64,000 nucleotides of DNA from Parapedobacter deserti (GTDB taxonomy: Bacteria > Bacteroidota > Bacteroidia > Sphingobacteriales > Sphingobacteriaceae). Below, in pieces: positions 43,181 to 51,732 of this stretch. The number at the start of each line of letters is the position of its first letter. Position 1 is the stretch's first letter. Under the pieces are notes generated by a model. The model searched no databases, was not told the DNA's origin, and saw only the letters and a program-made list of their open reading frames with translations. Made by a program: the position numbers and the translations under genes. The DNA lies in NCBI RefSeq assembly GCF_042646065.1, contig NZ_JBHRTA010000037.1:169142-233141 (forward strand), given 5' to 3'.

Positions 43181-43870
43181 ATGCATATTTTAGATAACCC
43201 TGCCTGGCATGCCTTGAACTCTGGCAACCAGTTACTGGCGCACGGCGACCGCACGGTGCGCTTCTTTTGGAATGACGTTTCTCCGTTTGTCGGACTAAAG
43301 GAAAACACGGCCAGTCTGCTGGAGCATATGCACAGCCTCCTTCCCTTCGACGGCCCCTTCGCCCTGGTGTCTCCGACATCGATTGCACTGCCCCCATGTT
43401 GGAACATCCTGCAAGCGGTACCGGTATGGCAAATGGTTAGCGGCTCCGAGCCACGGCCACTTTCCGTAGCTGCCCGCGTCACCCCCCTAACGGAGGCCGA
43501 TGTACCGCAAATGTTGGAACTCACCCGGCTCACGAATCCCGGCCCGTTTGAACAGCGGACCATACAATTTGGCCACTATGAAGGCATTTATGAAAACAAT
43601 CGGCTGGTCGCCATGGCCGGGCAGCGCATGCATCCCAAGCCCTATGCGGAAATCAGCGCCGTATGCACGCACCCCGACTACCTCGGCCGAGGATTGGCTA
43701 CCCAACTGCTCGCAAGACAAATTCTGCGCATCAAAACTGCAGGCGAAATCCCTTTTCTCCACGTAAAATCGGACAATTTGAAAGCGATCAAGGTGTATAC
43801 CGGTCTGGGCTTTGAAAAGCGGAAGGAATTGATTGTTTATATCATCGAGCGCACATCTGCCGTCGGCTGA
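43181..43870 (+). CDS. GNAT family N-acetyltransferase (FR47-like)
   Basis: A 229-aa protein. I start it at the ATG at 43181 (MHILDNPAWHALNSGNQLLA), 19 bp after the recG stop, since the longer frame overlaps recG. The C-terminal half is a clear GNAT domain: YEGIYENNRLVAMAGQRM, EISAVCTHPDYLGRGLATQL (acetyl-CoA loop) and FLHVKSDNLKAIKVYTGLGF with EKRKELIVYII. The N-terminal half is an FR47-type extension. The substrate is unknown; co-transcription with recG is probably incidental. Confidence 0.88.
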   Translation: MHILDNPAWHALNSGNQLLAHGDRTVRFFWNDVSPFVGLKENTASLLEHMHSLLPFDGPFALVSPTSIALPPCWNILQAVPVWQMVSGSEPRPLSVAARVTPLTEADVPQMLELTRLTNPGPFEQRTIQFGHYEGIYENNRLVAMAGQRMHPKPYAEISAVCTHPDYLGRGLATQLLARQILRIKTAGEIPFLHVKSDNLKAIKVYTGLGFEKRKELIVYIIERTSAVG

Positions 43871-43871
43871 T

Positions 43872-43999
43872 TTCGTCTACCAAAAAATCCCGTTCGTCTA
43901 ATTCGCCAACTGTTGGTCGATCACCAATGCCCGTTCGTCTAGTATCCCTAAATTGCGTGCAACGTTTTTCGGCTGTTGGCGTCATATCGATAAACGAAC
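43872..43999. promoter_or_regulatory. Array of TTCGTCTA boxes upstream of a secreted-protein gene
   Basis: TTCGTCTA occurs at 43872-43879, 43893-43900 and 43934-43941. The last two are longer matches (CCCGTTCGTCTA). Start-to-start distances are 21 and 41 bp, about two and four helical turns. An inverted near-copy TAAACGAAC lies at 43991-43999, just before the ATG at 44020. The pattern suggests binding of a regulator to one face of the DNA. Confidence 0.45.
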
Positions 44000-44019
44000 A
44001 AAAAAGAAAAATTATAGTT

Positions 44020-44613
44020 ATGAAATCACTCGTATTAAGCGCCATCATTTGCGCTACAGCGGTAGGAAGCAACGCCGCAAGCAGTCATCACGCCGCTATC
44101 GAACCGGCCAGGGAGACCAACAAAGAACTGGTAAATGACCCAACCAGCGTCGATGCATTCAAACAAGTCATCGCTTTTCATCAACGGAATGTAGACGTAT
44201 TGTGGGAACAGTATGGTTTGGCGGAAGCTCGCATCAGGAAAAGTCGCGGCAACCACGCCGAATTGGACCGTGACAAGGCTTTTTTCATCGGTGTTTACCA
44301 GCAAGACATTGTGAACGGCGTGCGCATAGCAGAGAGCAAGAAGGCCATCGAAGAAATAGAAGCGTCCTTTGCTGAAAAGCATGCACAACGTGACGCTTAC
44401 GAGGCGAAACAGTTCGCTAAGCTGCAGGCACACCTCAGGGTGGCCCTAAACGAAGAGAAAAAGCGCTTCGATAAAGCGATAAAAAAACATACGAAGTTGG
44501 TTAACAGCGAAACGTTGCCGCTAATCCGTGAAGCTGAAGAGCACTTTGCCGTGGCCATTGCCCGTGCCAATAACTTCACCGGCACCGATGTGACCATTGC
44601 CGCTACTAAGTAA
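44020..44613 (+). CDS. Secreted helical protein of unknown function
   Basis: A 197-aa protein. The start at 44020 gives a signal peptide (MKSLVLSAIICATAVGSNAA) with a likely cut after NAA. The mature part is highly charged and helical, with stretches such as ESKKAIEEIEASFAEKHAQR and VALNEEKKRFDKAIKKHTK suggesting a coiled coil in the periplasm. No enzyme motif is seen. It has its own upstream region with repeated TTCGTCTA boxes and ends in a good hairpin terminator, so it is a separately controlled gene. Function unknown. Confidence 0.7.
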   Translation: MKSLVLSAIICATAVGSNAASSHHAAIEPARETNKELVNDPTSVDAFKQVIAFHQRNVDVLWEQYGLAEARIRKSRGNHAELDRDKAFFIGVYQQDIVNGVRIAESKKAIEEIEASFAEKHAQRDAYEAKQFAKLQAHLRVALNEEKKRFDKAIKKHTKLVNSETLPLIREAEEHFAVAIARANNFTGTDVTIAATK

Positions 44614-44638
44614 GCCTCCATGGAGTCTATATATAGTT

Positions 44639-44671
44639 GGCAGCGACCCTTGTGGCCGCTGCCTTTTCTTT
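44639..44671 (+). terminator. Intrinsic terminator of the secreted helical-protein gene
   Basis: GGCAGCG (44639-44645) pairs with CGCTGCC (44657-44663), followed by TTTTCTTT. Confidence 0.8.
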
Positions 44672-44751
44672 GAGCAGCGGCTGTGGCTTTGCTGCAAAAT
44701 GAACAAAGCAGTACCGGATATCTGAAAAAGAAAAATAAAAGAAGTTATGCT

Positions 44752-44759
44752 TAAGTTTG
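44752..44759 (+). promoter_or_regulatory. miaE -7 promoter element
   Basis: TAAGTTTG fits TANNTTTG and ends 16 nt before the miaE ATG at 44776. Confidence 0.45.
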
Positions 44760-44775
44760 CTGAAAAAACATCCAT

Positions 44776-45357
44776 ATGCTCGGACTTAAATTACTGACCG
44801 ATCCCCGTTGGGCAAATATTGCGGAGGCTAACATAGCGGAAATACTGACTGACCACGCGTGGTGTGAGCAAAAGGCCGCTTCCAATGCCATCAGCTTAAT
44901 TACACAAAATCCCGAGCATGAGGACTTGGTGCATGAACTCACGGCCATTGCCATCGAAGAGATGCAGCATTTCCAGATGGTTATCGACATCATCAAGCAA
45001 CGGGGTTACAGCCTAGGCCGTGAGCGCAAGGATGACTATGTGAACCAATTAATGAAATTCGCTAAGAAGGACGGCAGTCGCAATTCAGCCTTCATCGATC
45101 GCCTGCTCTTCGCGGCCATGATAGAAGCACGCAGTTGTGAACGCTTCCGTGTGCTATCACAGCACATCAATGACGAAGAGCTGGCTAACTTCTATCATGA
45201 CCTGATGGTGTCAGAAGCAAACCACTATACCACGTTCCTGGGTTTTGCCCGCCGGTATGCAGTCGATCTAAACGTAGATAAGCGGTGGAAAGAATGGCTG
45301 GAATTTGAAGGCGATCTCATCACCTCCTACGGCACAAAGGAGCATATTCATGGGTAG
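44776..45357 (+). CDS. miaE: tRNA-(ms2io6A37) hydroxylase
   Basis: A 193-aa ferritin-like di-iron monooxygenase that hydroxylates the isopentenyl group of the modified adenosine at position 37 of certain tRNAs. The di-iron ligands lie in TDHAWCEQKAASNAI, AIEEMQHFQMV (E-x-x-H), MIEARSCERFRVL and MVSEANHYTTFLGFARRY (E-x-x-H). The length is normal for the family. It is monocistronic and followed by a hairpin terminator. miaA and miaB, which make its substrate, are not in the window. Confidence 0.95.
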   Translation: MLGLKLLTDPRWANIAEANIAEILTDHAWCEQKAASNAISLITQNPEHEDLVHELTAIAIEEMQHFQMVIDIIKQRGYSLGRERKDDYVNQLMKFAKKDGSRNSAFIDRLLFAAMIEARSCERFRVLSQHINDEELANFYHDLMVSEANHYTTFLGFARRYAVDLNVDKRWKEWLEFEGDLITSYGTKEHIHG

Positions 45358-45505
45358 TGAGTAGCTATCGGTTGACGGCAGATTCGCTAAGAAAACCTGC
45401 AAAAAAATGACCTGACATCTAGTTTTAGGCACAGTATTTGAAGGTGTTTTTTCGATATTAAATTGTCTTTTCATAATTTAGGTTTATAATTGGTTAGTTT
45501 GAAAG

Positions 45506-45539
45506 GCCCTGATTCTCCCCGTTTCAGGGCTTTCGTTTT
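45506..45539 (+). terminator. Intrinsic terminator between miaE and hflX
   Basis: GCCCTGA (45506-45512) pairs with TCAGGGC (45524-45530), followed by TTTCGTTTT. Confidence 0.7.
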
Positions 45540-45597
45540 ACAAACCTGCATTGCCTTTCCACAATTCGGGAAATTAGGCCTTTTGCTGAAAAACCTT

Positions 45598-45605
45598 TAT
45601 CTTTG
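45598..45605 (+). promoter_or_regulatory. hflX -7 promoter element
   Basis: TATCTTTG fits TANNTTTG and lies about 122 nt before the hflX ATG; the -33 element is not clear. Confidence 0.4.
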
Positions 45606-45727
45606 CATTTGGTTAATTTCATTAAGACCATGTAATACGCTACCATACCGCTCCATACGACAGCCGCTTGTGGTTAACCGCGGCAACCAAATTATATTTT
45701 TATTTTCACGTTATTTTTGGAGAATAC

Positions 45728-46948
45728 ATGGCAAAACAAAAAATTTTCGACACTGCGATACAACCCGAAACCGCTGTTTTGGTAGGCATCATTTTGCCGG
45801 GTGAGACAGAGGAAAAAGAACAGGAATACCTCGAAGAGCTCGCTTTTTTAGTGGATACCGCAGGAGGTATTGTAAAAGGCGTATTTACACAAAAGCTCAA
45901 TCATCCGGACAGGGCCACCTTTGTGGGCACCGGGAAACTTGATGAAATTAAGGCATTCATCAAGGCGGAAGAGATTGACATCGTAGTCTTTGACGATGAG
46001 CTCTCTCCATCGCAGCTTCGCAATATCGAACGAGAGTTGAATGTGAAAATCCTTGACCGAAGCAACCTGATCTTGGATATCTTTGCGCGAAGGGCCAAAT
46101 CGGCACAGGCCAAAACACAGGTCGAGCTGGCGCAGCTCCAGTACCTCCTGCCTCGCCTGACACGGATGTGGACTCACCTTGAACGGCAGCGCGGCGGTAT
46201 CGGCATGCGGGGGCCCGGGGAGAGTCAGATCGAGAGTGACCGCCGGATGATTCTCAACAAGATTGCATTACTCAAGGAACGGCTCAAAGCCATCGACCGA
46301 CAGGCGGAAACCCAACGCAAGAACCGGGGCCAACTTATCCGTGTCGCCCTCGTAGGGTATACCAACGTAGGCAAATCGACGATTATGAACTTGATTTCAA
46401 AATCGGAGGTTTTTGCAGAAAACAAGCTTTTTGCGACGTTAGACACCACGGTACGCAAAGTTGTCATCGACAATCTCCCCTTCCTGCTGTCAGACACCGT
46501 AGGCTTTATCAGAAAGCTGCCGCACCATTTAGTCGAGTGTTTCAAATCAACGCTCGATGAAGTACGTGAGGCTGATATACTGCTGCATGTCGTGGACATT
46601 TCACATCCCAGCTTTGAAGACCATATCCGGGCGGTAACCGACACGCTAAAAGAGCTGGGCGCACTGGATAAACCCATCATCACAGTATTCAACAAGATAG
46701 ATAGTTATCGTCCTGAACGGGTGCCAACCGATTCCGGACACGAAGCAGACGAAAATGACATCCAAGCAGTATCCCGACCGGTCTCCCTGGAAGAATTCAA
46801 AAGCAGCTGGATGGCCAAACATAATAGTCCGGCGGTATTTGTATCGGCTACTGACAAAATCAATATTGAAGAATTCAGGACCTCGCTGTATGATACCGTG
46901 GTGAAAATACATACCGAACGGTATCCGTATGATAATTTGCTATATTGA
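45728..46948 (+). CDS. hflX: Ribosome-associated GTPase HflX
   Basis: A 406-aa GTPase that binds the 50S subunit and splits stalled ribosomes after stress. I use the ATG at 45728 (MAKQKIFDTAIQPETAVLVG). The N-terminal HflX domain includes NHPDRATFVGTGKLDEIKAF, VVFDDELSPSQLRNIERELN and LDRSNLILDIFARRAKSAQAK. The glycine-rich linker GGIGMRGPGESQIESDRR is diagnostic. The G domain has GYTNVGKST (G1), LSDTVGFIRKLPHHLV (G3) and FNKID (G4). The region between residues 335 and 360 is an acidic insertion. It is monocistronic. Confidence 0.97.
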   Translation: MAKQKIFDTAIQPETAVLVGIILPGETEEKEQEYLEELAFLVDTAGGIVKGVFTQKLNHPDRATFVGTGKLDEIKAFIKAEEIDIVVFDDELSPSQLRNIERELNVKILDRSNLILDIFARRAKSAQAKTQVELAQLQYLLPRLTRMWTHLERQRGGIGMRGPGESQIESDRRMILNKIALLKERLKAIDRQAETQRKNRGQLIRVALVGYTNVGKSTIMNLISKSEVFAENKLFATLDTTVRKVVIDNLPFLLSDTVGFIRKLPHHLVECFKSTLDEVREADILLHVVDISHPSFEDHIRAVTDTLKELGALDKPIITVFNKIDSYRPERVPTDSGHEADENDIQAVSRPVSLEEFKSSWMAKHNSPAVFVSATDKINIEEFRTSLYDTVVKIHTERYPYDNLLY

Positions 46949-47100
46949 TGGTTTTTCAGGTGTGGTGCTTTGGCCTAAAGGACTAACGTATGCACGAAGA
47001 TGACAGCGAGGAAGCAACAAATATTCGGCAAAAAGCCGGTCGAAGGCATCTGACACATAGTGAAACAACAAAAAAGCGAAACAACGCAACCACAGGTGGG

Positions 47101-47799
47101 ATGAACAAAAAGGTAATTTTCGAGGACTGGGGACTGACGGATTATCAAGAAGCATGGGACAGGCAGGAAGCGCTGTTTGCTCAGGTAATTGCGCAGAAGT
47201 CGGCCAACCGCCTCAGGGAAAGCATTGATCCGGCCACGAATTACCTGGTCTTTACGGAACATTCCCATGTGTACACCCTCGGGAAAAGCGGCAAACCGGA
47301 AAACTTGCTGCTGGACGATGACGGGCTACGGGAAAAACGCGCTACCTACCACAAGATCAACCGGGGGGGCGACATTACCTACCACGGTCCCGGGCAGATT
47401 GTGGGGTATCCCATACTGGACCTCGACAATTTCTTTACCGATATCCACCGTTACCTCCGCACGCTGGAGGAAGCCGTCATCCTTACGTTGGCAGACTACG
47501 GGATTGCCGCAGGGCGCTATCCGGGCTATACCGGTGTATGGTTGGATGCGGACAATGACCGTGCCCGCAAGATCTGCGCATTGGGCGTACGTGCGAGCCG
47601 TTGGGTGACCATGCATGGTTTTGCTTTCAATGTGAACACCGACCTTGCCTATTTCAATCATATCGTCCCCTGCGGTATCGACGACAAAGATGTTACCTCC
47701 ATGCAGCGGGAACTGGGTGAGTCAATGGATATCAGCGCCGTAAAAACGCGGCTGAAGTTCCATATTGCGGAGTTATTCGAAATGGAAATCAGCGATTAA
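47101..47799 (+). CDS. lipB: Lipoyl(octanoyl) transferase
   Basis: A 232-aa enzyme that moves octanoyl groups from acyl carrier protein to lipoyl domains. I start it at the ATG at 47101 (MNKKVIFEDWGLTDYQEAWD); the frame is open 111 bp further upstream but reads a low-complexity charged stretch. Motifs: FTEHSHVYTLGKSGKPENLL, RGGDITYHGPGQIVGYPILD, KICALGVRASRWVTMHGFAF with the catalytic Lys, and VPCGIDDKDVTSMQRELG with the catalytic Cys. Its 3' end overlaps the convergent S41 peptidase gene by 11 bp. Confidence 0.96.
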   Translation: MNKKVIFEDWGLTDYQEAWDRQEALFAQVIAQKSANRLRESIDPATNYLVFTEHSHVYTLGKSGKPENLLLDDDGLREKRATYHKINRGGDITYHGPGQIVGYPILDLDNFFTDIHRYLRTLEEAVILTLADYGIAAGRYPGYTGVWLDADNDRARKICALGVRASRWVTMHGFAFNVNTDLAYFNHIVPCGIDDKDVTSMQRELGESMDISAVKTRLKFHIAELFEMEISD

Positions 47800-49258
47800 G
47801 CTGGCCCGGCTTGCTGATGTCGATCGGGACCGGTTTGTTAAGCTCATCTTCAAAGCCTGGAACTTCTGCTGCCTGCAGGCTCCTCGCAATTTGCGCCTTA
47901 GCATCCATAGACTTGCTTGCACGTGGCTGCAAACTCGGATCGATCAAAACCAAAGCCCTTGCCAACAGCGGATCATCTGCTGAACCAATGGGTGCCCAAG
48001 GCAAATAATCCCATTCGTTTATTTGATACTGCGGTACTAACCCCTTGGGATAGTCGCCGAAGCCATTTTTATTGGCGATCTTCACAATAATGGGTTGAAT
48101 TCCCCATTCAATTTGCCGCGGGCTCCGTTTGTCAACAATCGTTACCGAGCCCTCGTTTTTGCCGACGGTAGTTCCACCAATGTGCACAACATTACCATCC
48201 GACAAAAAAGGCCGCAGATTGTTTATGAGTAGCTCGCTGGCTGAGGCCGAATAATTGGTGGCAATAATGTACACCCTGGGAAGATTCAAATTCAATGCTT
48301 TAATGGAGTTGACCACTTGATTAGCCGAGGCCACCTCGTCTTCTTTTTCTGAATCACCACCGAACAACTGGTAATACGTGGCCTTTTCATCAGTATAATT
48401 GCTATTAAACTTATATTCGATAAAAGGTTCGTGTTCTTTGAAATCGGCTTGAATTAGCCCCGCCAAAATAGCCGCGATCCATATCCCCCCTCCCCCATTA
48501 TACCGTAAATCCAGCACCAATTCGTTCACATCAGCGGCTTTGAATGTCGCGAAGACATCCAACAGCTCATTGGGTTGCGTGTTTAAGAATCGGTTATAAA
48601 ATAAATAGGCTACTTTTTTTCCCGATGGTGTGGTTATTACAGCACTATGGTGGATCGCTTGCTCCTGGAAATTTTGCACCGGAATTAGCTCAACTTCTTC
48701 ATCCAACACGATCCGGTTGCCTTCTATATGCGCCACTTGCACGGTAAATGGATCTTTGCCGTAATAGATATTTAAAAGGCTTTGGTAATTACCTGTGGTA
48801 AGCTGTTGCCCGTTGATTGCCGTAATGACATCGCCTCGTTCAATGCCTGCAAGCTCAGCCGGCGACTTTTTCAACGCATACCTCACGGAGATGATGACAT
48901 TGTTTGAGCCTGAAAGCTGAATGAGTCCGATACCCAATCCCACCGTTGTAGAAACGCCTGTATTTCCCGCCAATAAGTCGTCTGCGAGTTCTATCCATGA
49001 AAAACGGTCGTCGGGATGCAAAATTTTGTCAAAGAAGTCTTCAGGACCGAGCGTGAAGTCCAGGTTCCGGTCTTGCGGGATGGCAGTGTTCCAATAATAA
49101 ATATCCCGCATGTTACCGATGACCCACTGATTTGTTATTACATTTTGGGAAGATTGTACGTCTTTGCCATTTTCTTTTTTACAAGCTAAAAACAGCGAAA
49201 CAAGCACCACCGCAAGCAAACCACGATTCGCCAAATGGAAAAAACGATTGAACATCAT
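47789..49258 (-). CDS. S41 family carboxy-terminal processing peptidase, lipoprotein
   Basis: A 489-aa periplasmic serine peptidase. I start it at the ATG at 49258 (MMFNRFFHLANRGLLAVVLV), giving a lipoprotein signal that ends at LFLAC. The PDZ domain is seen in VRYALKKSPAELAGIERGDV with ITAINGQQLTTGNYQSLL. The catalytic core contains ELVLDLRYNGGGGIWIA and the nucleophile region IATNYSASASELLINNLRPF (Ser of SASASE), followed by VHIGGTTVGKNEGS. It resembles the Bacteroidota group of S41 peptidases more than classical Prc. Substrate unknown. Confidence 0.9.
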   Translation of the reverse strand: MMFNRFFHLANRGLLAVVLVSLFLACKKENGKDVQSSQNVITNQWVIGNMRDIYYWNTAIPQDRNLDFTLGPEDFFDKILHPDDRFSWIELADDLLAGNTGVSTTVGLGIGLIQLSGSNNVIISVRYALKKSPAELAGIERGDVITAINGQQLTTGNYQSLLNIYYGKDPFTVQVAHIEGNRIVLDEEVELIPVQNFQEQAIHHSAVITTPSGKKVAYLFYNRFLNTQPNELLDVFATFKAADVNELVLDLRYNGGGGIWIAAILAGLIQADFKEHEPFIEYKFNSNYTDEKATYYQLFGGDSEKEDEVASANQVVNSIKALNLNLPRVYIIATNYSASASELLINNLRPFLSDGNVVHIGGTTVGKNEGSVTIVDKRSPRQIEWGIQPIIVKIANKNGFGDYPKGLVPQYQINEWDYLPWAPIGSADDPLLARALVLIDPSLQPRASKSMDAKAQIARSLQAAEVPGFEDELNKPVPIDISKPGQLNR

Positions 49259-49346
49259 ATGCGCAAGACCTTTACTCAAAGGTATTCAAATAAGTATACA
49301 TTAAATACCCGGAAACAAGTATTTTGTTTTAAAGCTTAAACCATAT

Positions 49347-50189
49347 TCAGCCGGATACCTGTCTTGAGATGGGATACGAAACGAAAACCTCCTGTTCAAA
49401 CAACGTATGGGGCGAAATCTGAGGCGCACCCACACGATACACTGCCGTCTCGGCGTAGCGTCCAGCGACGATGATTTCGGTGTCGCCACGGTGTTCGCTG
49501 AACAGATTGTAAGCCAGCTCAGGATCGTTATTATCGCGCGACATATGAGACAAAAACAGGTGGCTAAGTCGTGACGAGCGGCAACGGAGGAACAAGTCCA
49601 ATGCCTCCGTGTTGGACAAATGCCCATATCCACCGCGGATTCGGTTTTTCAGAAAGAAGGGATACCGCCCCTTCATGAGCATATCCACGTCATAATTGGC
49701 CTCTAGGAACACCGCATCACATTTGCTGAAAAAATCAACCATCCGATCGCACACCCGTCCAATGTCCGTGAAAACACCGACGGTATATTTTCCGTCCTGA
49801 ATCAAAAAGCTATGAGGTTCTGCTGCATCGTGGTATTTCCGGAAAGACGTCACGGTTAGCCCGCCGATAGCTACGGTCTGAAGGTCGGCAAGCCGGTGCA
49901 GCAACCGCTCCGGTATGGCCAGTTTGCACGCGCGCCGAGTACCGTTGGTCAAAAACACCGGGAGTTGGTATTTATTGGCGAGCACGCTCAATCCCCTGAC
50001 ATGGTCAGTATGTTCATGGGAGACAAAAATGGCTTTCACCTGCTGCATGGACAAACCCTGGCGAGCCATCCGTTTTTCGGTTTCGCGGCAGGAGATGCCT
50101 GCATCCACCAGTATGGCCTCATGGCCATTGCCGATATAATAGCAATTACCATTGCTGCCTGACGCGATTGAACTGATGAATAGCGGCAT
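49347..50189 (-). CDS. Metallo-beta-lactamase-fold hydrolase (YycJ/WalJ-like)
   Basis: A 280-aa protein started at the ATG at 50189 (MPLFISSIASGSNGNCYYIG), the typical beginning of the YycJ group (S-G-S-x-G-N). The metal-binding motif is FVSHEHTDHVRGLSVLANK (H-x-H-x-D-H), followed by further ligands in DIGRVCDRMV and LEANYD. The C-terminal GYGHLSNTEALDLF and LFLSHMSRDNNDPELA complete the family pattern. Members have been linked to DNA repair and cell-wall control in Gram-positives; here the function is unknown. It lies 20 bp downstream of sdaA and may be co-transcribed. Confidence 0.88.
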   Translation of the reverse strand: MPLFISSIASGSNGNCYYIGNGHEAILVDAGISCRETEKRMARQGLSMQQVKAIFVSHEHTDHVRGLSVLANKYQLPVFLTNGTRRACKLAIPERLLHRLADLQTVAIGGLTVTSFRKYHDAAEPHSFLIQDGKYTVGVFTDIGRVCDRMVDFFSKCDAVFLEANYDVDMLMKGRYPFFLKNRIRGGYGHLSNTEALDLFLRCRSSRLSHLFLSHMSRDNNDPELAYNLFSEHRGDTEIIVAGRYAETAVYRVGAPQISPHTLFEQEVFVSYPISRQVSG

Positions 50190-50209
50190 GCCGCAAAGTA
50201 CGGTAAAAT

Positions 50210-51640
50210 TCAGCACTCCGGCAAGCTTAGCGGGATATTCACCGCCAAACCGCCATCAGCAGTTTCCTTATATTTAGCATTCATGTCCTGCGCTGTGTCC
50301 CACATGGTTTTGACCACAGCATCAAGACTAACCCTCGCCTTATCGGGGTTAGACTGAAGCGCTAATTGTGCCGCCGTAATCGCCTTGATCGCGCCCATGG
50401 TGTTGCGCTCGATGCAGGGAACCTGCACCAGGCCGCCGATCGGGTCGCAGGTGAGCCCCAAATGATGTTCCATCGCTATTTCAGCAGCCATGAGCACTTG
50501 CCGCTGCGAACCGCCTAAACATTCGGTAAGCGCCCCGGCGGCCATGGCCGAGGATACGCCGATTTCCGCCTGGCAACCACCCATGGCCGCGGAGATGGTT
50601 GCCCCCTTCTTAAAAACACTGCCGATCTCAGACGCCGCGGCCAAAAAACGGATAATATGATCTTGGCCATAGCCATCGTGGAATACAATAAAATATTGCA
50701 ACACCGCCGGGATAACCCCAGCTGCGCCGTTTGTCGGCGCGGTGACCACCCGGCCGAACGACGCGTTTTCTTCGTTGACCGCCAAAGCGAAGCAGCTTAC
50801 CCAGTCCAACGTATATTGGAAACCATCACCACCAGCGCGGATGGCGGCTATCCAGCTTTCGTAATCGTCATACGGCCGGCCAGCAATCAGCTTGCGGTTG
50901 AGTTTGCACGCGCGGCGCTCAACATGAAGCCCGCCTGGCAATGATCCTGTAGTATGGCACCCCCGGTAGATACAATCGCGTATGGTTTCGAATATTCGCA
51001 GCATACCGGCTTTCGTTTCTTCCTCAGGCCGCCACGCTTGCTCATTTTCCAGCACCAGTTCGGATATCTTGAGTCCGGTGCGCATACACCATACCAGCAG
51101 ATCATTGGCATGCTGTACGGGGAATGGAAGGTCAACCTCACGTGTTGCCGTTCCATTGCTCCCTTCTTGAACGACAAACCCGCCGCCAACGGAATAATAG
51201 GTTTCACTGATCGCTCTGCCGCCTGCAAGAAAGGCCTGGAAGCTAACGGCATTTGGATGAAAAGGAAGGCTTTCTGCGTATAAGAACACCAGGTCATCTG
51301 CATAGGAAAAGGGGACTTCGTGCTGCCCGCCAAGGGCTAGGCGCTGCTGCTGCTTGATTTCGGCCACCTTCGGTGCGACTGCGTCAACGGCAAACGTCTC
51401 CGGGTCTTCACCACTCAGCCCAAGTAAAACGGCAACGTCCGTGCCATGCCCGATGCCTGTCTTGGCCAGCGAGCCGTAAAGCAGTATTTTGACCCCTTCG
51501 GTATGCATGAGATCACCGTGCTGCGCCAGACGCTGCGTAAACTGCTGAGCAGCACGCCACGGGCCAAGCGTATGTGAACTCGACGGACCGATGCCGATTT
51601 TAAACATGTCAAAGACTGAAATCTGTTCTTTTGCCACCAT
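50210..51640 (-). CDS. sdaA: L-serine ammonia-lyase (iron-sulfur type, single chain)
   Basis: A 476-aa enzyme that deaminates serine to pyruvate and ammonia with a 4Fe-4S cluster. I start it at the ATG at 51640 (MVAKEQISVFDMFKIGIGPS), next to the SSSHTLGPW motif. The beta domain comes first, then the alpha domain with VTAPTNGAAGVIPAVLQYF, EIGVSSAMAAGALTECLGGS and LTCDPIGGLVQVPCIERN, which holds cluster cysteines. The fused beta-alpha order equals that of E. coli SdaA. The MBL-fold gene follows in the same direction. Confidence 0.96.
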   Translation of the reverse strand: MVAKEQISVFDMFKIGIGPSSSHTLGPWRAAQQFTQRLAQHGDLMHTEGVKILLYGSLAKTGIGHGTDVAVLLGLSGEDPETFAVDAVAPKVAEIKQQQRLALGGQHEVPFSYADDLVFLYAESLPFHPNAVSFQAFLAGGRAISETYYSVGGGFVVQEGSNGTATREVDLPFPVQHANDLLVWCMRTGLKISELVLENEQAWRPEEETKAGMLRIFETIRDCIYRGCHTTGSLPGGLHVERRACKLNRKLIAGRPYDDYESWIAAIRAGGDGFQYTLDWVSCFALAVNEENASFGRVVTAPTNGAAGVIPAVLQYFIVFHDGYGQDHIIRFLAAASEIGSVFKKGATISAAMGGCQAEIGVSSAMAAGALTECLGGSQRQVLMAAEIAMEHHLGLTCDPIGGLVQVPCIERNTMGAIKAITAAQLALQSNPDKARVSLDAVVKTMWDTAQDMNAKYKETADGGLAVNIPLSLPEC

Positions 51641-51732
51641 TAGGAATGAGGATACTTGCGCTTGCAAAGGTATTGCTTTTATTTGATGTACAGTTCATCT
51701 TGATTTTTTCTTTCCTATCTTTACAGCGCATT

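Larger units (their letters stand above)
45358..45727. other. Intergenic region between miaE and hflX
   Basis: The 370 bp hold the miaE terminator (45506-45539) and an hflX -7 box (45598-45605), followed by a leader of about 115 nt in which no structure or coding frame stands out. The rest is AT-rich and unassigned. Confidence 0.5.

Noticed and set aside
46990..47100. N-terminal extension of lipB
   Set aside because: The 37 residues are a charged low-complexity stretch and the LipB fold starts at the ATG at 47101.
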